Shown: positions 8,166 to 16,459 of the stretch, piece after piece | Layout: each line of letters begins with the position of its first letter | How positions within the stretch are numbered: the stretch's first letter is position 1 | Source of the DNA: Crossiella cryophila | Lineage (GTDB): Bacteria > Actinomycetota > Actinomycetes > Mycobacteriales > Pseudonocardiaceae | Direction of reading: 5' to 3' | Length of the DNA: 64,000 bases | NCBI RefSeq assembly: GCF_014204915.1 | Contig: NZ_JACHMH010000001.1 | Span: forward strand, 868,001-932,000 | Made by a program: the position numbers and the translations under genes | Notes under the pieces: generated by a model | Seen by the model: only the letters and a program-made list of their open reading frames with translations | Told to the model about the DNA's origin: nothing | Database searches by the model: none

Positions 8166-8924
8166 TCAGAACACCTCGGAGAGCGCCTTGGCCAACCGTT
8201 CCAGATCAGCGGCATAGGGCGCGGTGGGCTTGCCCTTGGCCGGTTTGCTCTGCACGGTCAGCGGCCCGCCGTTGCGCGTGATCGCGGTGTAGCCCTGCGT
8301 GCTGCCGGGTTCGCCGAAGGCCTGGCCCTGGCGGCTCATCGCGCCCATGCCGGGCACCAGCACCACGGACAGCTCGCCGTCCGGGAGCTTCAGCGTGACC
8401 GCCCGTGCTCCCGGCGTGGTGCACAGCTCGGGCGGGCCCTGCTCGGGGTTGCGGGAGGCGACGGCCGGAAGCTCGGCGGCGAGGGCAGCTGCGAGCTTCC
8501 GGTCCGCCATCCCGCACCCTTCGGTGCCGCCGGCCGAGGGGCCGGCGCTCGCTGATGTTTCCCCCTGCTTGGAAACATCAGGCGAGGACTTGGAGGTGGG
8601 CCTGCCGGCGCCGGGGGCGCCGGAGTTGCCCGGGTCCGCGGTGGAGGCATCACCGCCGGGGCCGCGCAGCACGCCGCCCTCCGCCGTGGCCTCACCCGAG
8701 GACGCCGTGTTCGCCGCGGTCGGCTCCGGTCCGAGCAGGTTGGTCACCACCAGCGTGCCGCCGAGCAGCAGCGCCGCGCCGAAGGTCGATCCGGACAGGA
8801 TCAGCCTCCGTTGCCGCGCGCTCGCCCGGTGCGAGGCGATGACCACGTCCTGCTCGTTGAAGGACGGCGGTGGCACCTCGCGCACGGCATCGCGGAGGGC
8901 GTCCGCGAGTTTGTGCTCGTCCAC
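8166..8924 (-). CDS. Single-pass membrane protein next to ECF sigma factor (possible anti-sigma)
   Basis: 252 residues: a cytoplasmic part of about 40 residues, one transmembrane helix (about 42-64), a Ser/Gly/Pro-rich extracytoplasmic linker and a C-terminal domain of about 120 residues. The GTG start is preceded by GGAGG and lies 32 nt after the sigma stop. The layout and N-terminal pattern (L-A-D-A-L-R-D, P-P-x-F) resemble the product of 6071-6913. No zinc anti-sigma motif is seen. Confidence 0.72.
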   Translation of the reverse strand: MDEHKLADALRDAVREVPPPSFNEQDVVIASHRASARQRRLILSGSTFGAALLLGGTLVVTNLLGPEPTAANTASSGEATAEGGVLRGPGGDASTADPGNSGAPGAGRPTSKSSPDVSKQGETSASAGPSAGGTEGCGMADRKLAAALAAELPAVASRNPEQGPPELCTTPGARAVTLKLPDGELSVVLVPGMGAMSRQGQAFGEPGSTQGYTAITRNGGPLTVQSKPAKGKPTAPYAADLERLAKALSEVF

Positions 8925-8956
8925 CTACATCCACCTCCTCGACCCGATGATCCCGC

Positions 8957-9475
8957 TCATGTGGCGGACCTCAGATCGTCCAGTGCGTCACCCAGCGCCT
9001 CCCGCAGGGCATCGAGCCCGCGGGCGGTCTGACTTTTCACGGTCCCCTCCGAACACCCGAGCGCCTTGGCCGCGGCCGAGACGTCCAGACCTTCCAGGAA
9101 CCGCAACACGAGCACCGCGCGCTGACGCGGCGGGACCCGCCGCAAGCCGTCGAGCAGAGCCGACCTGGTGGCCACCGAGTCACCGACCTCCGGTGTGCTC
9201 ACCGGGGTCTCCGGCAGCTCGTCCACGACGCGTTCGCGCCGCCACGGCCGCCGGGACTCGTCGATCGACGCGCGCACCAGCGTGCGTCTGACATAGGCAT
9301 CCAGGGCACCCTTGTCCCTGACCTTGCGCCAGCGCCGGTGCAACGCGACGAACGCGGTCTGGGCCAGGTCATCCGCCCGGTGCCAGTCGCCGCAGAGCAG
9401 GTAGGCCGTCCGTCGCACCGCATCGCGCCTGGCGAGGAAGTACTCGGCGAACTCCTGCTCCTCGTGATGGTCCAC
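8957..9475 (-). CDS. SigE-family ECF RNA polymerase sigma factor
   Basis: 172 residues with region 2 (R-R-T-A-Y-L-L-C-G-D-W-H-R-A-D-D-L-A-Q-T) and region 4 (P-P-R-Q-R-A-V-L-V-L-R-F, C-S-E-G-T-V-K-S-Q-T-A-R-G-L). It is a paralogue of the sigma factor at 6913-7455. The frame is open further upstream, but GTG at 9475 has GGAGAG 6 nt before it and removes an unconserved leader that would overlap the promoter. The membrane protein gene follows directly. Confidence 0.92.
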   Translation of the reverse strand: MDHHEEQEFAEYFLARRDAVRRTAYLLCGDWHRADDLAQTAFVALHRRWRKVRDKGALDAYVRRTLVRASIDESRRPWRRERVVDELPETPVSTPEVGDSVATRSALLDGLRRVPPRQRAVLVLRFLEGLDVSAAAKALGCSEGTVKSQTARGLDALREALGDALDDLRSAT

Positions 9476-9506
9476 GCGGAACTCTCCGCTCGTCTGCTTG
9501 CACCTA

Positions 9507-9538
9507 CTGGACGAAACAACTGCGCACAACGGTTGCAC
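9507..9538 (-). promoter_or_regulatory. Probable autoregulated ECF promoter of sigma factor 2
   Basis: On the minus strand GTGCAACC (9531-9538), 17 nt, then CGTCCAG (9507-9513), upstream of the GTG at 9475. It shares its -35-like octamer exactly with the promoter at 7488-7517. Confidence 0.5.
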
Positions 9539-9637
9539 GAGCCGGGCAGGAGATCCACGTCACCCCCCGCGTGTCCGAGCCCGCGAGCTGGGCATTCGCC
9601 GCTCGATCCGCGGCGGCGAGTGTGGTGTGATCGTATC

Positions 9638-10684
9638 GTGACCTACTCGGCTCCGATTGACCTGCGGTCGGACACCGTCACCAAGCCCGATGACCGGATG
9701 CGCGCGGCCATGGCCGCCGCCGAGGTCGGTGACGACGTCCTGGACCGCGACCCGACGATGCGCGCGCTCGAGGAACGCGCCGCCGACCGGCTCGGCATGG
9801 CCGCCGCGCTGTGGGTGCCCAGCGGCACCATGGGCAACATCATCGCGTTGATGATCCACCTCCGCCGCGGCGACCGCTTCCTGGCGGCCAAGGACGCGCA
9901 CGTGCTGCAGAACGAGCTGGGCGCGCCGGCCTGGCTGGCCGGCGGCATGCCGACCGAACTGCCCTGCGAGCTGGGACCCGGCCGGATGTCGCCGGAGACC
10001 GTGCGCGCGGCGGCGGGCACCGCCGGTCCGTACTACTCGCTGCGCACCTCGCTGCTGTGCCTGGAGAACACGCACAACGCGGCCGGTGGCGCGGTGGTGC
10101 CGATCGAGGAGCACACCCGGCTGGTGGCCACCGCGCGGGCGACCGGCCTGCGGGTGCACCTGGACGGGGCCCGGATCTGGAACGCCGCGGTGGCCCTTGA
10201 GGTGCCACCGGCGGCACTGACCGTTGGCGCGGACTCGGTGCAGTCCTGCCTGAGCAAGGGCCTTGGCGCGCCGGTGGGTTCGGTGCTGGCCGGGTCGGCG
10301 GAGTTCGTCGAGGAGGCACGGCGGGTGCGCAAGATGCTCGGCGGCGGGGTGCGCCAGGGCGGGGTGCTGGCCGCGGCCGGGCTGGTCGCGCTGGAGCGGG
10401 TGGGCGAGCTGGCCGAGGACCACGCCAACGCCCGGCTGCTGGCCGACGGGCTGGCCGAGCAGGGCTGGCTGGTCCAGCGGCCGCAGACCAACATCCTGCT
10501 GGCCGGGGTGCCGGACCTGGACCTGGCGTTGCAGCGGCTGGCCGGCGCGGGTGTGCTGGCCACGCCGATGGCCGGGCAGGTCCGGTTCGTCACGCACCGG
10601 GATGTGGACCGGGCCGGGATCGTGGAGGTCCTGCGCCGGATCGAGAAGGAAGACGTGCTCCGCAACCAGACCGCGGCGCGATAG
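9638..10684 (+). CDS. Threonine aldolase family (beta-eliminating lyase) PLP enzyme
   Basis: 348 residues, fold-type I PLP enzyme. The N-terminus (I-D-L-R-S-D-T-V-T-K-P) and G-D-D-V-L-D-R-D-P-T are hallmarks of low-specificity L-threonine aldolases. The cofactor lysine lies in C-L-S-K-G-L-G-A-P near residue 207, preceded by H-L-D-G-A-R. It would split threonine or allo-threonine into glycine and acetaldehyde. GTG at 9638 fits the family length; the open frame upstream overlaps the divergent sigma promoter. A HAD gene follows after 13 nt. Confidence 0.9.
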   Translation: MTYSAPIDLRSDTVTKPDDRMRAAMAAAEVGDDVLDRDPTMRALEERAADRLGMAAALWVPSGTMGNIIALMIHLRRGDRFLAAKDAHVLQNELGAPAWLAGGMPTELPCELGPGRMSPETVRAAAGTAGPYYSLRTSLLCLENTHNAAGGAVVPIEEHTRLVATARATGLRVHLDGARIWNAAVALEVPPAALTVGADSVQSCLSKGLGAPVGSVLAGSAEFVEEARRVRKMLGGGVRQGGVLAAAGLVALERVGELAEDHANARLLADGLAEQGWLVQRPQTNILLAGVPDLDLALQRLAGAGVLATPMAGQVRFVTHRDVDRAGIVEVLRRIEKEDVLRNQTAAR

Positions 10685-10697
10685 GGGAAGGGAACAC

Positions 10698-11309
10698 ATG
10701 TACTGGGTGGTTTTCGACTACGGCGAGGTGCTCAGCCGCAAGACCGCGGCGCTGCCCGCGCTGGCCCAGCAACTCGGCGTGTCCGTGGCGGAGTTCGAGC
10801 CCGCCTACTGGGCCGAGCGGGAGGCATATGACCGCGGTTGCCCGGACGCGCAGTACTGGCGGGCGGTGGGCGAGCGGCTGGGCGTGCCGGTGGACGAGGA
10901 GACCGTGGTCGCGCTGACCAAGGCCGACGGCGAGGGCTGGCTGGTCTTCGAGCCGGAGGCGGAGGCGTTGCTCGACGAGCTGCACGCGAGCGGGGTGCCG
11001 CTGGCGCTGCTGTCCAACGCGCCTGCCGCCTTCGGGCGTGCGGTGGAGCAGCGGGACTGGTCGGCCAAGTTCCGCACCCTGATCTTCTCCGGCGACCTGC
11101 ACTACGCCAAGCCCGACCCCGAGATCTGGGCCGAGCTGGTGCGCAGGCTGGACGCCCGGCCGGAGCAGTGCGTGTTCTTCGACGACCGCCAGGTCAACAT
11201 CGACGGCGCGCTGGCCGCTGGACTGGACGCCAGGCTGTGGGCAGGGGCGGCGGACGCCCGCGCCTACCTGGCCGGGAAACTCAGTGGATCTGGCGGTTCT
11301 GCTTCTTGA
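10698..11309 (+). CDS. HAD-superfamily hydrolase (YihX-like)
   Basis: 203 residues. HAD motif I is V-V-F-D-Y-G-E-V-L-S at the N-terminus, motif II is L-L-S-N-A-P and motif III/IV is K-P-D-P-E-I-W followed by V-F-F-D-D-R. The second Asp of the usual DxD is replaced by Gly, as in the YihX/sugar-phosphatase branch. GGGAAGGGAA precedes the ATG. It is probably co-transcribed with the aldolase. Its 3' end overlaps the convergent small membrane protein gene by 29 bp. Confidence 0.85.
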   Translation: MYWVVFDYGEVLSRKTAALPALAQQLGVSVAEFEPAYWAEREAYDRGCPDAQYWRAVGERLGVPVDEETVVALTKADGEGWLVFEPEAEALLDELHASGVPLALLSNAPAAFGRAVEQRDWSAKFRTLIFSGDLHYAKPDPEIWAELVRRLDARPEQCVFFDDRQVNIDGALAAGLDARLWAGAADARAYLAGKLSGSGGSAS

Positions 11310-11442
11310 CCCAGGCCACCGCGGTGGCCCCGACGAAGATCACGCCACCCACGATGGCCAGCCAGAACAGTCCCTTGATCAGGAACCCGATCACGGACAG
11401 GGCGATCCAGCCGACCAGCAGGATCCCGATGATCATCAACAT
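11281..11442 (-). CDS. Small hydrophobic membrane protein
   Basis: 53 residues with two hydrophobic stretches that can span the membrane and a short basic C-tail (K-K-Q-N-R-Q). The ATG at 11442 is preceded by AGGGGAGAG at good spacing, so the longer open frame upstream is not used. It overlaps the end of the HAD gene on the opposite strand. Small proteins of this shape are common upstream of actinobacterial regulators; the function is unknown. Confidence 0.65.
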   Translation of the reverse strand: MLMIIGILLVGWIALSVIGFLIKGLFWLAIVGGVIFVGATAVAWVKKQNRQIH

Positions 11443-11528
11443 AACGCTCTCCCCTCGCGAACCTCTCGGTCGATGAACGATCGAGCGGCCGACGGAGTTC
11501 CATCCGGCCTTTTGGGAATAATGGCCAG

Positions 11529-12047
11529 GTGAGCGAACCACGCTGGCTGAGCGAAGCCCAGATGCGTGCCTGGGTCCACTTCCTGGACGCCAGCCGCCTG
11601 GTGGAGGAACGGGTGGCCCAGCAGCTGCGCCGGGACCACGGCATCACGCACTTCGAGTACGAGGTGCTGGTGCGGTTGTCCGCGACCCCGCAGCGGCGGA
11701 TCAGGCTGGCGGACCTGGCGGCGCAGGTGGTGGCCGCCAGGCCGCGGCTCACCCACGTCATCGACCGGTTGCAGCAGCGCGGCTGGGTGCGCCGGGAGGC
11801 GGTGCCGGATGACGCCCGCGGGTACTTCGCGGTGCTCACACCAGAGGGCTTCGCGGCTTTGGAGAGCTTCGCGCCCAGTCATGTGGAGACGGTGCGGGCC
11901 GCGCTGATCGACCAGCTCACCCCGGGGCAGATCGACGCGCTGGGCGATGTCATGTCGCACCTGTCGGTCAAACTGCGCTCGGACCGCGAGGGCGGTTGCG
12001 GCTGGCCGTCGGCGGGTGTGCGCGGCACCGGCACCGAATCCGGCTGA
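11529..12047 (+). CDS. MarR family transcriptional regulator
   Basis: 172 residues with a winged helix-turn-helix (R-I-R-L-A-D-L-A-A-Q-V-V-A-A-R-P-R-L-T, then the D-D-A-R-G-Y wing). It would bind DNA as a dimer. GTG start at 11529. It diverges from the small membrane protein gene, which may be its target. The last 25 or so residues are Gly/Arg-rich and probably disordered. Its stop abuts the stop of the next, convergent gene. Confidence 0.88.
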   Translation: MSEPRWLSEAQMRAWVHFLDASRLVEERVAQQLRRDHGITHFEYEVLVRLSATPQRRIRLADLAAQVVAARPRLTHVIDRLQQRGWVRREAVPDDARGYFAVLTPEGFAALESFAPSHVETVRAALIDQLTPGQIDALGDVMSHLSVKLRSDREGGCGWPSAGVRGTGTESG

Positions 12048-12470
12048 TCAGCAGTCGTTGTACTTGGCCCCGATCGGCGGGAACTCCTGCAGGTCGGCCC
12101 ACAGCGCGAGACAGCGCCCGTTGGGGTTGAACGGCGAGGCGACCAGGGTCACCACGAACTTGGCCACCGGCCCGCACAGCGCGTTGGCCGGGGCGGGCAC
12201 GATCACGCTGCAGCCCAGTGAGACCAGGGTTTCACCGCCGGTCTTGGCCGCGTCGTAGAGGAACTTGGTCTCCTCCTTGGTGAACTGGTGCCGCAGGCCC
12301 TGCTGGGCGACGGACAGTTCGTCTCCGGAGAGCTGCTTGGTCAGGCTCGACCCTGACACGGACAACGTCATCACGGGCTCGGCGCTGGCCGGGGCGGACA
12401 GGCCGAGGCCGGCGACCACGGTGACCACGGCGGTGGCGGCCAGGCGGCGGAGGAAGGTCGAGGCGCGCAT
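12048..12470 (-). CDS. Small secreted protein of unknown function
   Basis: 140 residues. Signal peptide of about 30 residues ending in A-S-A. The mature part is about 110 residues with four Cys, suggesting two disulfides after export. A central hydrophobic segment (residues about 85-110) follows. AAAGGA lies 7 nt before the ATG and a TAGCGT -10 lies further upstream. No family is recognised; a small toxin- or lipase-like exoprotein is possible but unsupported. Confidence 0.7.
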   Translation of the reverse strand: MRASTFLRRLAATAVVTVVAGLGLSAPASAEPVMTLSVSGSSLTKQLSGDELSVAQQGLRHQFTKEETKFLYDAAKTGGETLVSLGCSVIVPAPANALCGPVAKFVVTLVASPFNPNGRCLALWADLQEFPPIGAKYNDC

Positions 12471-12571
12471 CCGTTCGTCCTTTCTGGACGGTGAGGGAAG
12501 GACGCCCCGACGCTAGGCGCGGGTTTTCCGCGGCTGCCGCCCCGTTGGTCGGGTATCGGCTATGTCCAGGG

Positions 12572-13747
12572 TCACAGCGTGGGCAGCCAGTTCCCGATGC
12601 GCTGCACGGCCTCGGTGATGGTCGCGGTGGCCGAGGCGAAGGAGAGCCGGACGAACCGGTTGCCGTGCACCGGGTCGAAGTCGATGCCCGGCACCACCGC
12701 GACCCCGGTGTCGGCCAGCAACTTCCGGCAGAAGCCCATCGAGTCCTCGGTGAGGTGGCCGATGTCGGCGTAGACGTAGAAGGCGCCGTCGGCCGGGGCC
12801 ACCCGGTCGATGCCCAGTCCGGCCAGGCCGGACAGCAGCAGGTCCCGGTTGGTGCGGTAGCGCAGCACGTGCGCGTCCGCCTCGGCGTAGGACTCCTGGG
12901 TGAAGGCGGCCACCGCGGCGTACTGGGACAGCGCGGGCGGGCACAGGGTGAAGTTGCCGGTCAGGCAGTCCACCGCGCGGCGCAGTCCGGCAGGCAGCAG
13001 CAGCCAGCCCAGCCGCCAGCCGGTCATCGCGAAGTACTTGGAGAAGCTGTTGGCCACGATGGCTTCCCGCGAGGTCTGCCAGGCGCAGCCGAGCGGCTGG
13101 CCGTAGCTGATGCCGTGGTAGATCTCGTCGCTGACCAGCCGCACCCCGTTGGCCGCGCACCACTGCGCGATCCGGGCCAGCTCGGCCGGGTCCAGCCCGG
13201 TGCCGGTGGGGTTGGCCGGACTGGCCACGATCAGCCCCTTGATCGGCTGCTCCAGCGATTCCAGCAGCTCGACGGTGGGCTGGAACCTGGTCTCGTGCTC
13301 ACACGGCAGCTCGACCACCTCACAGCCCAGCGCCCGCAGGATGTTGCGGTAGGCCGGGTACCCGGGCCTGGTCAGCGCGACCCGGTCACCTGGATCGAAG
13401 GCGGCCAGGAAGGCCAGCAGGAACCCGCCGGAGGACCCGGTGGTGACCACCACGTCCTCCGGGCTGACGTCCAGGTCGTAGCTGCGCCCGTAGTGCCCGG
13501 CGATGGCACTGCGCAGCTCCAGGATGCCGAGCTGCTCGGTGTAGCCCAGGGTCTGCTTGGCCAGCGCCTCGGCCGCGGCCGCGCGCACCGGGGCGGGCGC
13601 GGGGCTGGACGGCTGACCGGCGGCGAGGGAGAGCACGTCACCGCGTTCCCGTTGCCGCTTGGCCGCCGCGGAGACCACGTCCATGACGTGGAACGGCGGG
13701 ATGTCGGCGCGGGCTGCGACGGAGAACAGCGAGGTCGGCTGGGCCAT
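12572..13747 (-). CDS. Class I/II PLP-dependent aminotransferase
   Basis: 391 residues, fold-type I. The PLP lysine lies in N-S-F-S-K-Y-F-A-M-T-G-W-R-L-G near residue 233. The A-S-P-A-N-P-T-G-T motif and the C-terminal R-L-S-F arginine that binds the alpha-carboxylate are present. The sequence resembles aspartate/alanine-type aminotransferases; donor and acceptor are unknown. It is the last gene of a long minus-strand run and starts 20 nt after the WXG-transglycosylase stop. Confidence 0.92.
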   Translation of the reverse strand: MAQPTSLFSVAARADIPPFHVMDVVSAAAKRQRERGDVLSLAAGQPSSPAPAPVRAAAAEALAKQTLGYTEQLGILELRSAIAGHYGRSYDLDVSPEDVVVTTGSSGGFLLAFLAAFDPGDRVALTRPGYPAYRNILRALGCEVVELPCEHETRFQPTVELLESLEQPIKGLIVASPANPTGTGLDPAELARIAQWCAANGVRLVSDEIYHGISYGQPLGCAWQTSREAIVANSFSKYFAMTGWRLGWLLLPAGLRRAVDCLTGNFTLCPPALSQYAAVAAFTQESYAEADAHVLRYRTNRDLLLSGLAGLGIDRVAPADGAFYVYADIGHLTEDSMGFCRKLLADTGVAVVPGIDFDPVHGNRFVRLSFASATATITEAVQRIGNWLPTL

Positions 13748-13767
13748 GGCCGCAGCCTAAACAGCAC

Positions 13768-14880
13768 CTAGTAGCCGCGGTAACCCGATCCGGTCTTGAC
13801 TCCCACCACACCCGGCACGTTGGACACCGAGCCGTAGCGCTCCACCGAGTACCGGATCCCGGCGATGATGTTGTCCACCGGGTTCCAGATGTCCTTGTGG
13901 CCTGGCAGGGACCAGCGGTTGAAGGTCGGGTCGATGGTCTGCATCAGCCCCTTGGACGGGGTGCCCTTGGCCGCGTTGGAGTCCCAGTTGTTGATCGCCT
14001 GCGGGTTGCCGCCGGACTCCTTCTGGATGATCATCCAGATGTCGTTGGGGTTCATCTTGTCCACCGGGTAGCCCTGGGCCTTGAGGATCTCGACGGCCTG
14101 GTTGATCCACTCGGCCACCTGGCCCTGGGGCGCGGGTCCGCCGCCGGGCGGTGGGCCGCCGCTGGGCCCCAGGCCGCCGCCTCCGCCGGTGCCGCCGCCA
14201 CCACCGCCGCTGGAGCCGGATCCGCCGCCGCTCTCTCGCGGGCGTTCGGCCGGGCGTTCCTCCTTCTTCGGCTCGGGGCTGGGCTGCCATTCGACCTTCT
14301 TGCCCGGCGCGGGCGCGAAGGGCTGGCCGTCGGGGGCGTCGAGCTTGGCGAACTTGGGTTCGGCCGACCGGCCGCGCAGCGCGCCCAGTGCGCCGCGCAG
14401 GGCTGATTCGGCCTCGGTGACCTTGGGCTGGGCGTCGGCGACGGCCTCCTTGACGAAGCCCTCGATCGCCGGGCGCACGTCCTCCTCCGGCTGGTTCCGG
14501 TTCTGCTGCCGGAACGCGCGCACCCGGCTGAGCAGGTTCTCGCAGATGGTGTTCACCGACTGCTCGGCCCCGGCCAGCGCGTCCGCGGCGGCCCGGAGAT
14601 CGCCCGCGGCCTGGGTGAGGGTGGTCCGCGCGGCGGTGGCGGCGGTGTCGAACTTGCCCATGTAGCCGACGAAGCCGTCCGCGGAGCTGCCCTGCCAGGC
14701 GGCGTCCAGCCCGCTCACCGACTTGCGCACCGCGCCAGCGCACTCGCCAGCCTTGCCGGCGGCCTCGGTCCACCGGGTGGCGACCGCGCGGATGGCCTCC
14801 GGATCGCCGTTGACCTTGTCGCAGATGTCCGCGAGGGCCTGGCCGCCGGGCAGGCCTGCGACCGCGTCCCTGGCGCTCAC
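13768..14880 (-). CDS. WXG-like exported protein with C-terminal lytic transglycosylase (SLT) domain
   Basis: 370 residues without signal peptide. Residues 1-170 are helical with a W-Q-G turn at about 62-64, as in ESX/type VII substrates. Residues about 200-255 form a Pro then Gly-rich linker. Residues 256-370 are an SLT domain with the catalytic Glu in Q-K-E-S-G-G-N-P (about 288) and the G-L-M-Q-T-I motif. It would cut peptidoglycan after type VII-like export. The start codon overlaps the upstream gene by 4 nt (GTGA), so the two are translated together. Confidence 0.82.
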   Translation of the reverse strand: MSARDAVAGLPGGQALADICDKVNGDPEAIRAVATRWTEAAGKAGECAGAVRKSVSGLDAAWQGSSADGFVGYMGKFDTAATAARTTLTQAAGDLRAAADALAGAEQSVNTICENLLSRVRAFRQQNRNQPEEDVRPAIEGFVKEAVADAQPKVTEAESALRGALGALRGRSAEPKFAKLDAPDGQPFAPAPGKKVEWQPSPEPKKEERPAERPRESGGGSGSSGGGGGGTGGGGGLGPSGGPPPGGGPAPQGQVAEWINQAVEILKAQGYPVDKMNPNDIWMIIQKESGGNPQAINNWDSNAAKGTPSKGLMQTIDPTFNRWSLPGHKDIWNPVDNIIAGIRYSVERYGSVSNVPGVVGVKTGSGYRGY

Positions 14881-15179
14881 CGGCGCACCCCGTCGGCGTT
14901 GGCGCGCTCGGTGTCCTCCACCGTGCGCTGCACCGCGTCCAAGGCCCGCTCGATCTTGCCGAGCAGCACCTCGGCCGCGTTGAAGTCCTCGTTCATCGAC
15001 CTGTCGAGGGCGTCCATGGCCTGGGCGAACGCGCCGGAGTCGGCGAGTTTGCCGAACATGGCCGCGTTGCTCGCCGCCTTGGGGAAGCCGTCCCCGACTG
15101 CGCCGAACTGACCGGCCTGGCCTGCCACCGTGGTGCGGCAGCCCTCCAGCGCCTCCCGGTTGAACCTGACCATCCCCAC
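14877..15179 (-). CDS. Small helical WXG/ESX-like partner protein
   Basis: About 100 residues, fully helical by composition, with no signal peptide. It has the size of ESX-type or T7SS-associated proteins, though no W-x-G turn is present. The GTGA overlap with the WXG-transglycosylase gene suggests that the two proteins are made together and may form a heterodimer. The start may be GTG at 15179 or ATG at 15173. The gene lies 18 nt after purD. Confidence 0.65.
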   Translation of the reverse strand: MGMVRFNREALEGCRTTVAGQAGQFGAVGDGFPKAASNAAMFGKLADSGAFAQAMDALDRSMNEDFNAAEVLLGKIERALDAVQRTVEDTERANADGVRR

Positions 15180-15197
15180 ACTGGGGAGGGTAGGACG

Positions 15198-16445
15198 TCA
15201 GCGGGCTGCCTGGGCTGCCTTCAGCGCAATGTCCGTTCGGTGGTGTGAACCGGTGAGGTGCACCCCGGCCACCCGCCGGTACGCCTCGGCGCGCGCGGCG
15301 TCCAGGTCGTCCCCGGTGCCGACCACCGACAGCACCCGGCCGCCCGCGGAGACCACCGCGCCGTCGTCCCGGCGCCGGGTGCCCGCGTGCAGCACGCCCT
15401 CGGCGTCCGCGCCGGTGATCACGTCGCCGGTGCGCGGCAGGCTCGGGTAGCCCTCGGCCGCGACCACCACGGTGACCGCGGCGCCCTCGGCCCAGTCCAG
15501 CTCGGCCTGCTCATCCAGCCTGCCCTCGGCCACCGCGAGCAGCAGACCCGCCAGCGGGGTGCGCAGCAGGGCCAGCACGGCCTGGGTCTCCGGGTCGCCG
15601 AACCGGCAGTTGAACTCGATCACCGACGGGCCCTCGGAGGTGACCGCGAGGCCCGCGTAGAGCACGCCCTGGAACGGGGTGCCGCGCTTGGCCAGCTCGT
15701 CCACCACCGGCTGGGCCACCGTGGTCACGATGGTCTCGACCAGGTCGGGGGCGGCCCAGGGCAGCGGGGCGTAGGCGCCCATGCCGCCGGTGTTCGGGCC
15801 GCTGTCGTTGTCGCCGACCCGCTTGAAGTCCTGCGCGGGCAGCAGCGCGCGCACGGTCCGGCCGTCGGTGAGGCAGAACAGCGACACCTCGGGACCGTCC
15901 AGGAAGGACTCCAGCAGCACCGGGTGGCCGCCGTCGAGCAGCCGCATCGCGTGCGCGCGGGCCGCGTCCAGGTCCCTGGTGACCACCACGCCCTTGCCGG
16001 CGGCCAGCCCGTCGTCCTTGACCACCCAGGTCGGGCCGAACCGGGCCAGCGCGGCGTCCAGCCGGGCCGGGTTGTCCACGATCTCGCTGTGCGCGGTCGG
16101 CACACCCGCTGCGGCCATGACCTCCTTGGCGAAGGCCTTGGAACCCTCGATCCGGGCGGCCTCCTTGGACGGCCCGAAGCAGGGCACGCCCGAGGCGCGC
16201 ACCGCGTCGGCCACCCCGGCCACCAGCGGGGCCTCCGGGCCGACCACGACCAGGTCGGCCTTCCACTCCGCGGCCAGCGCGGTCACCGCGGCCGGGCTGG
16301 TCGCCTCCACGCCGTAGTTCTCCGCGACCGAGGCGGTACCCGCGTTGCCGGGGGCGCAGGCCAGGGCGGTCACCCCGGGATCACGGGACAGACCAAGCAG
16401 CAGGGCGTGCTCTCGGGCACCGGAGCCAATAACCAGGACGCGCAC
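15198..16445 (-). CDS. purD: Phosphoribosylamine-glycine ligase (GARS)
   Basis: 415 residues, ATP-grasp fold. It joins 5-phosphoribosylamine and glycine in the second step of purine synthesis. The N-terminus [12 protein letters not shown] and the F-G-D-P-E-T-Q signature near residue 285 are diagnostic. The start is GTG without ribosome site; TAAACT lies 8 nt upstream, so the gene may have its own leaderless promoter inside the operon. Confidence 0.97.
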   Translation of the reverse strand: MRVLVIGSGAREHALLLGLSRDPGVTALACAPGNAGTASVAENYGVEATSPAAVTALAAEWKADLVVVGPEAPLVAGVADAVRASGVPCFGPSKEAARIEGSKAFAKEVMAAAGVPTAHSEIVDNPARLDAALARFGPTWVVKDDGLAAGKGVVVTRDLDAARAHAMRLLDGGHPVLLESFLDGPEVSLFCLTDGRTVRALLPAQDFKRVGDNDSGPNTGGMGAYAPLPWAAPDLVETIVTTVAQPVVDELAKRGTPFQGVLYAGLAVTSEGPSVIEFNCRFGDPETQAVLALLRTPLAGLLLAVAEGRLDEQAELDWAEGAAVTVVVAAEGYPSLPRTGDVITGADAEGVLHAGTRRRDDGAVVSAGGRVLSVVGTGDDLDAARAEAYRRVAGVHLTGSHHRTDIALKAAQAAR

Positions 16446-16453
16446 GGAGCGGC

Positions 16454-16459
16454 AGTTTA
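16454..16459 (-). promoter_or_regulatory. Predicted internal purD -10 element
   Basis: TAAACT on the minus strand, 8 nt before the purD GTG, overlapping the stop codon of the preceding gene. Confidence 0.45.
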
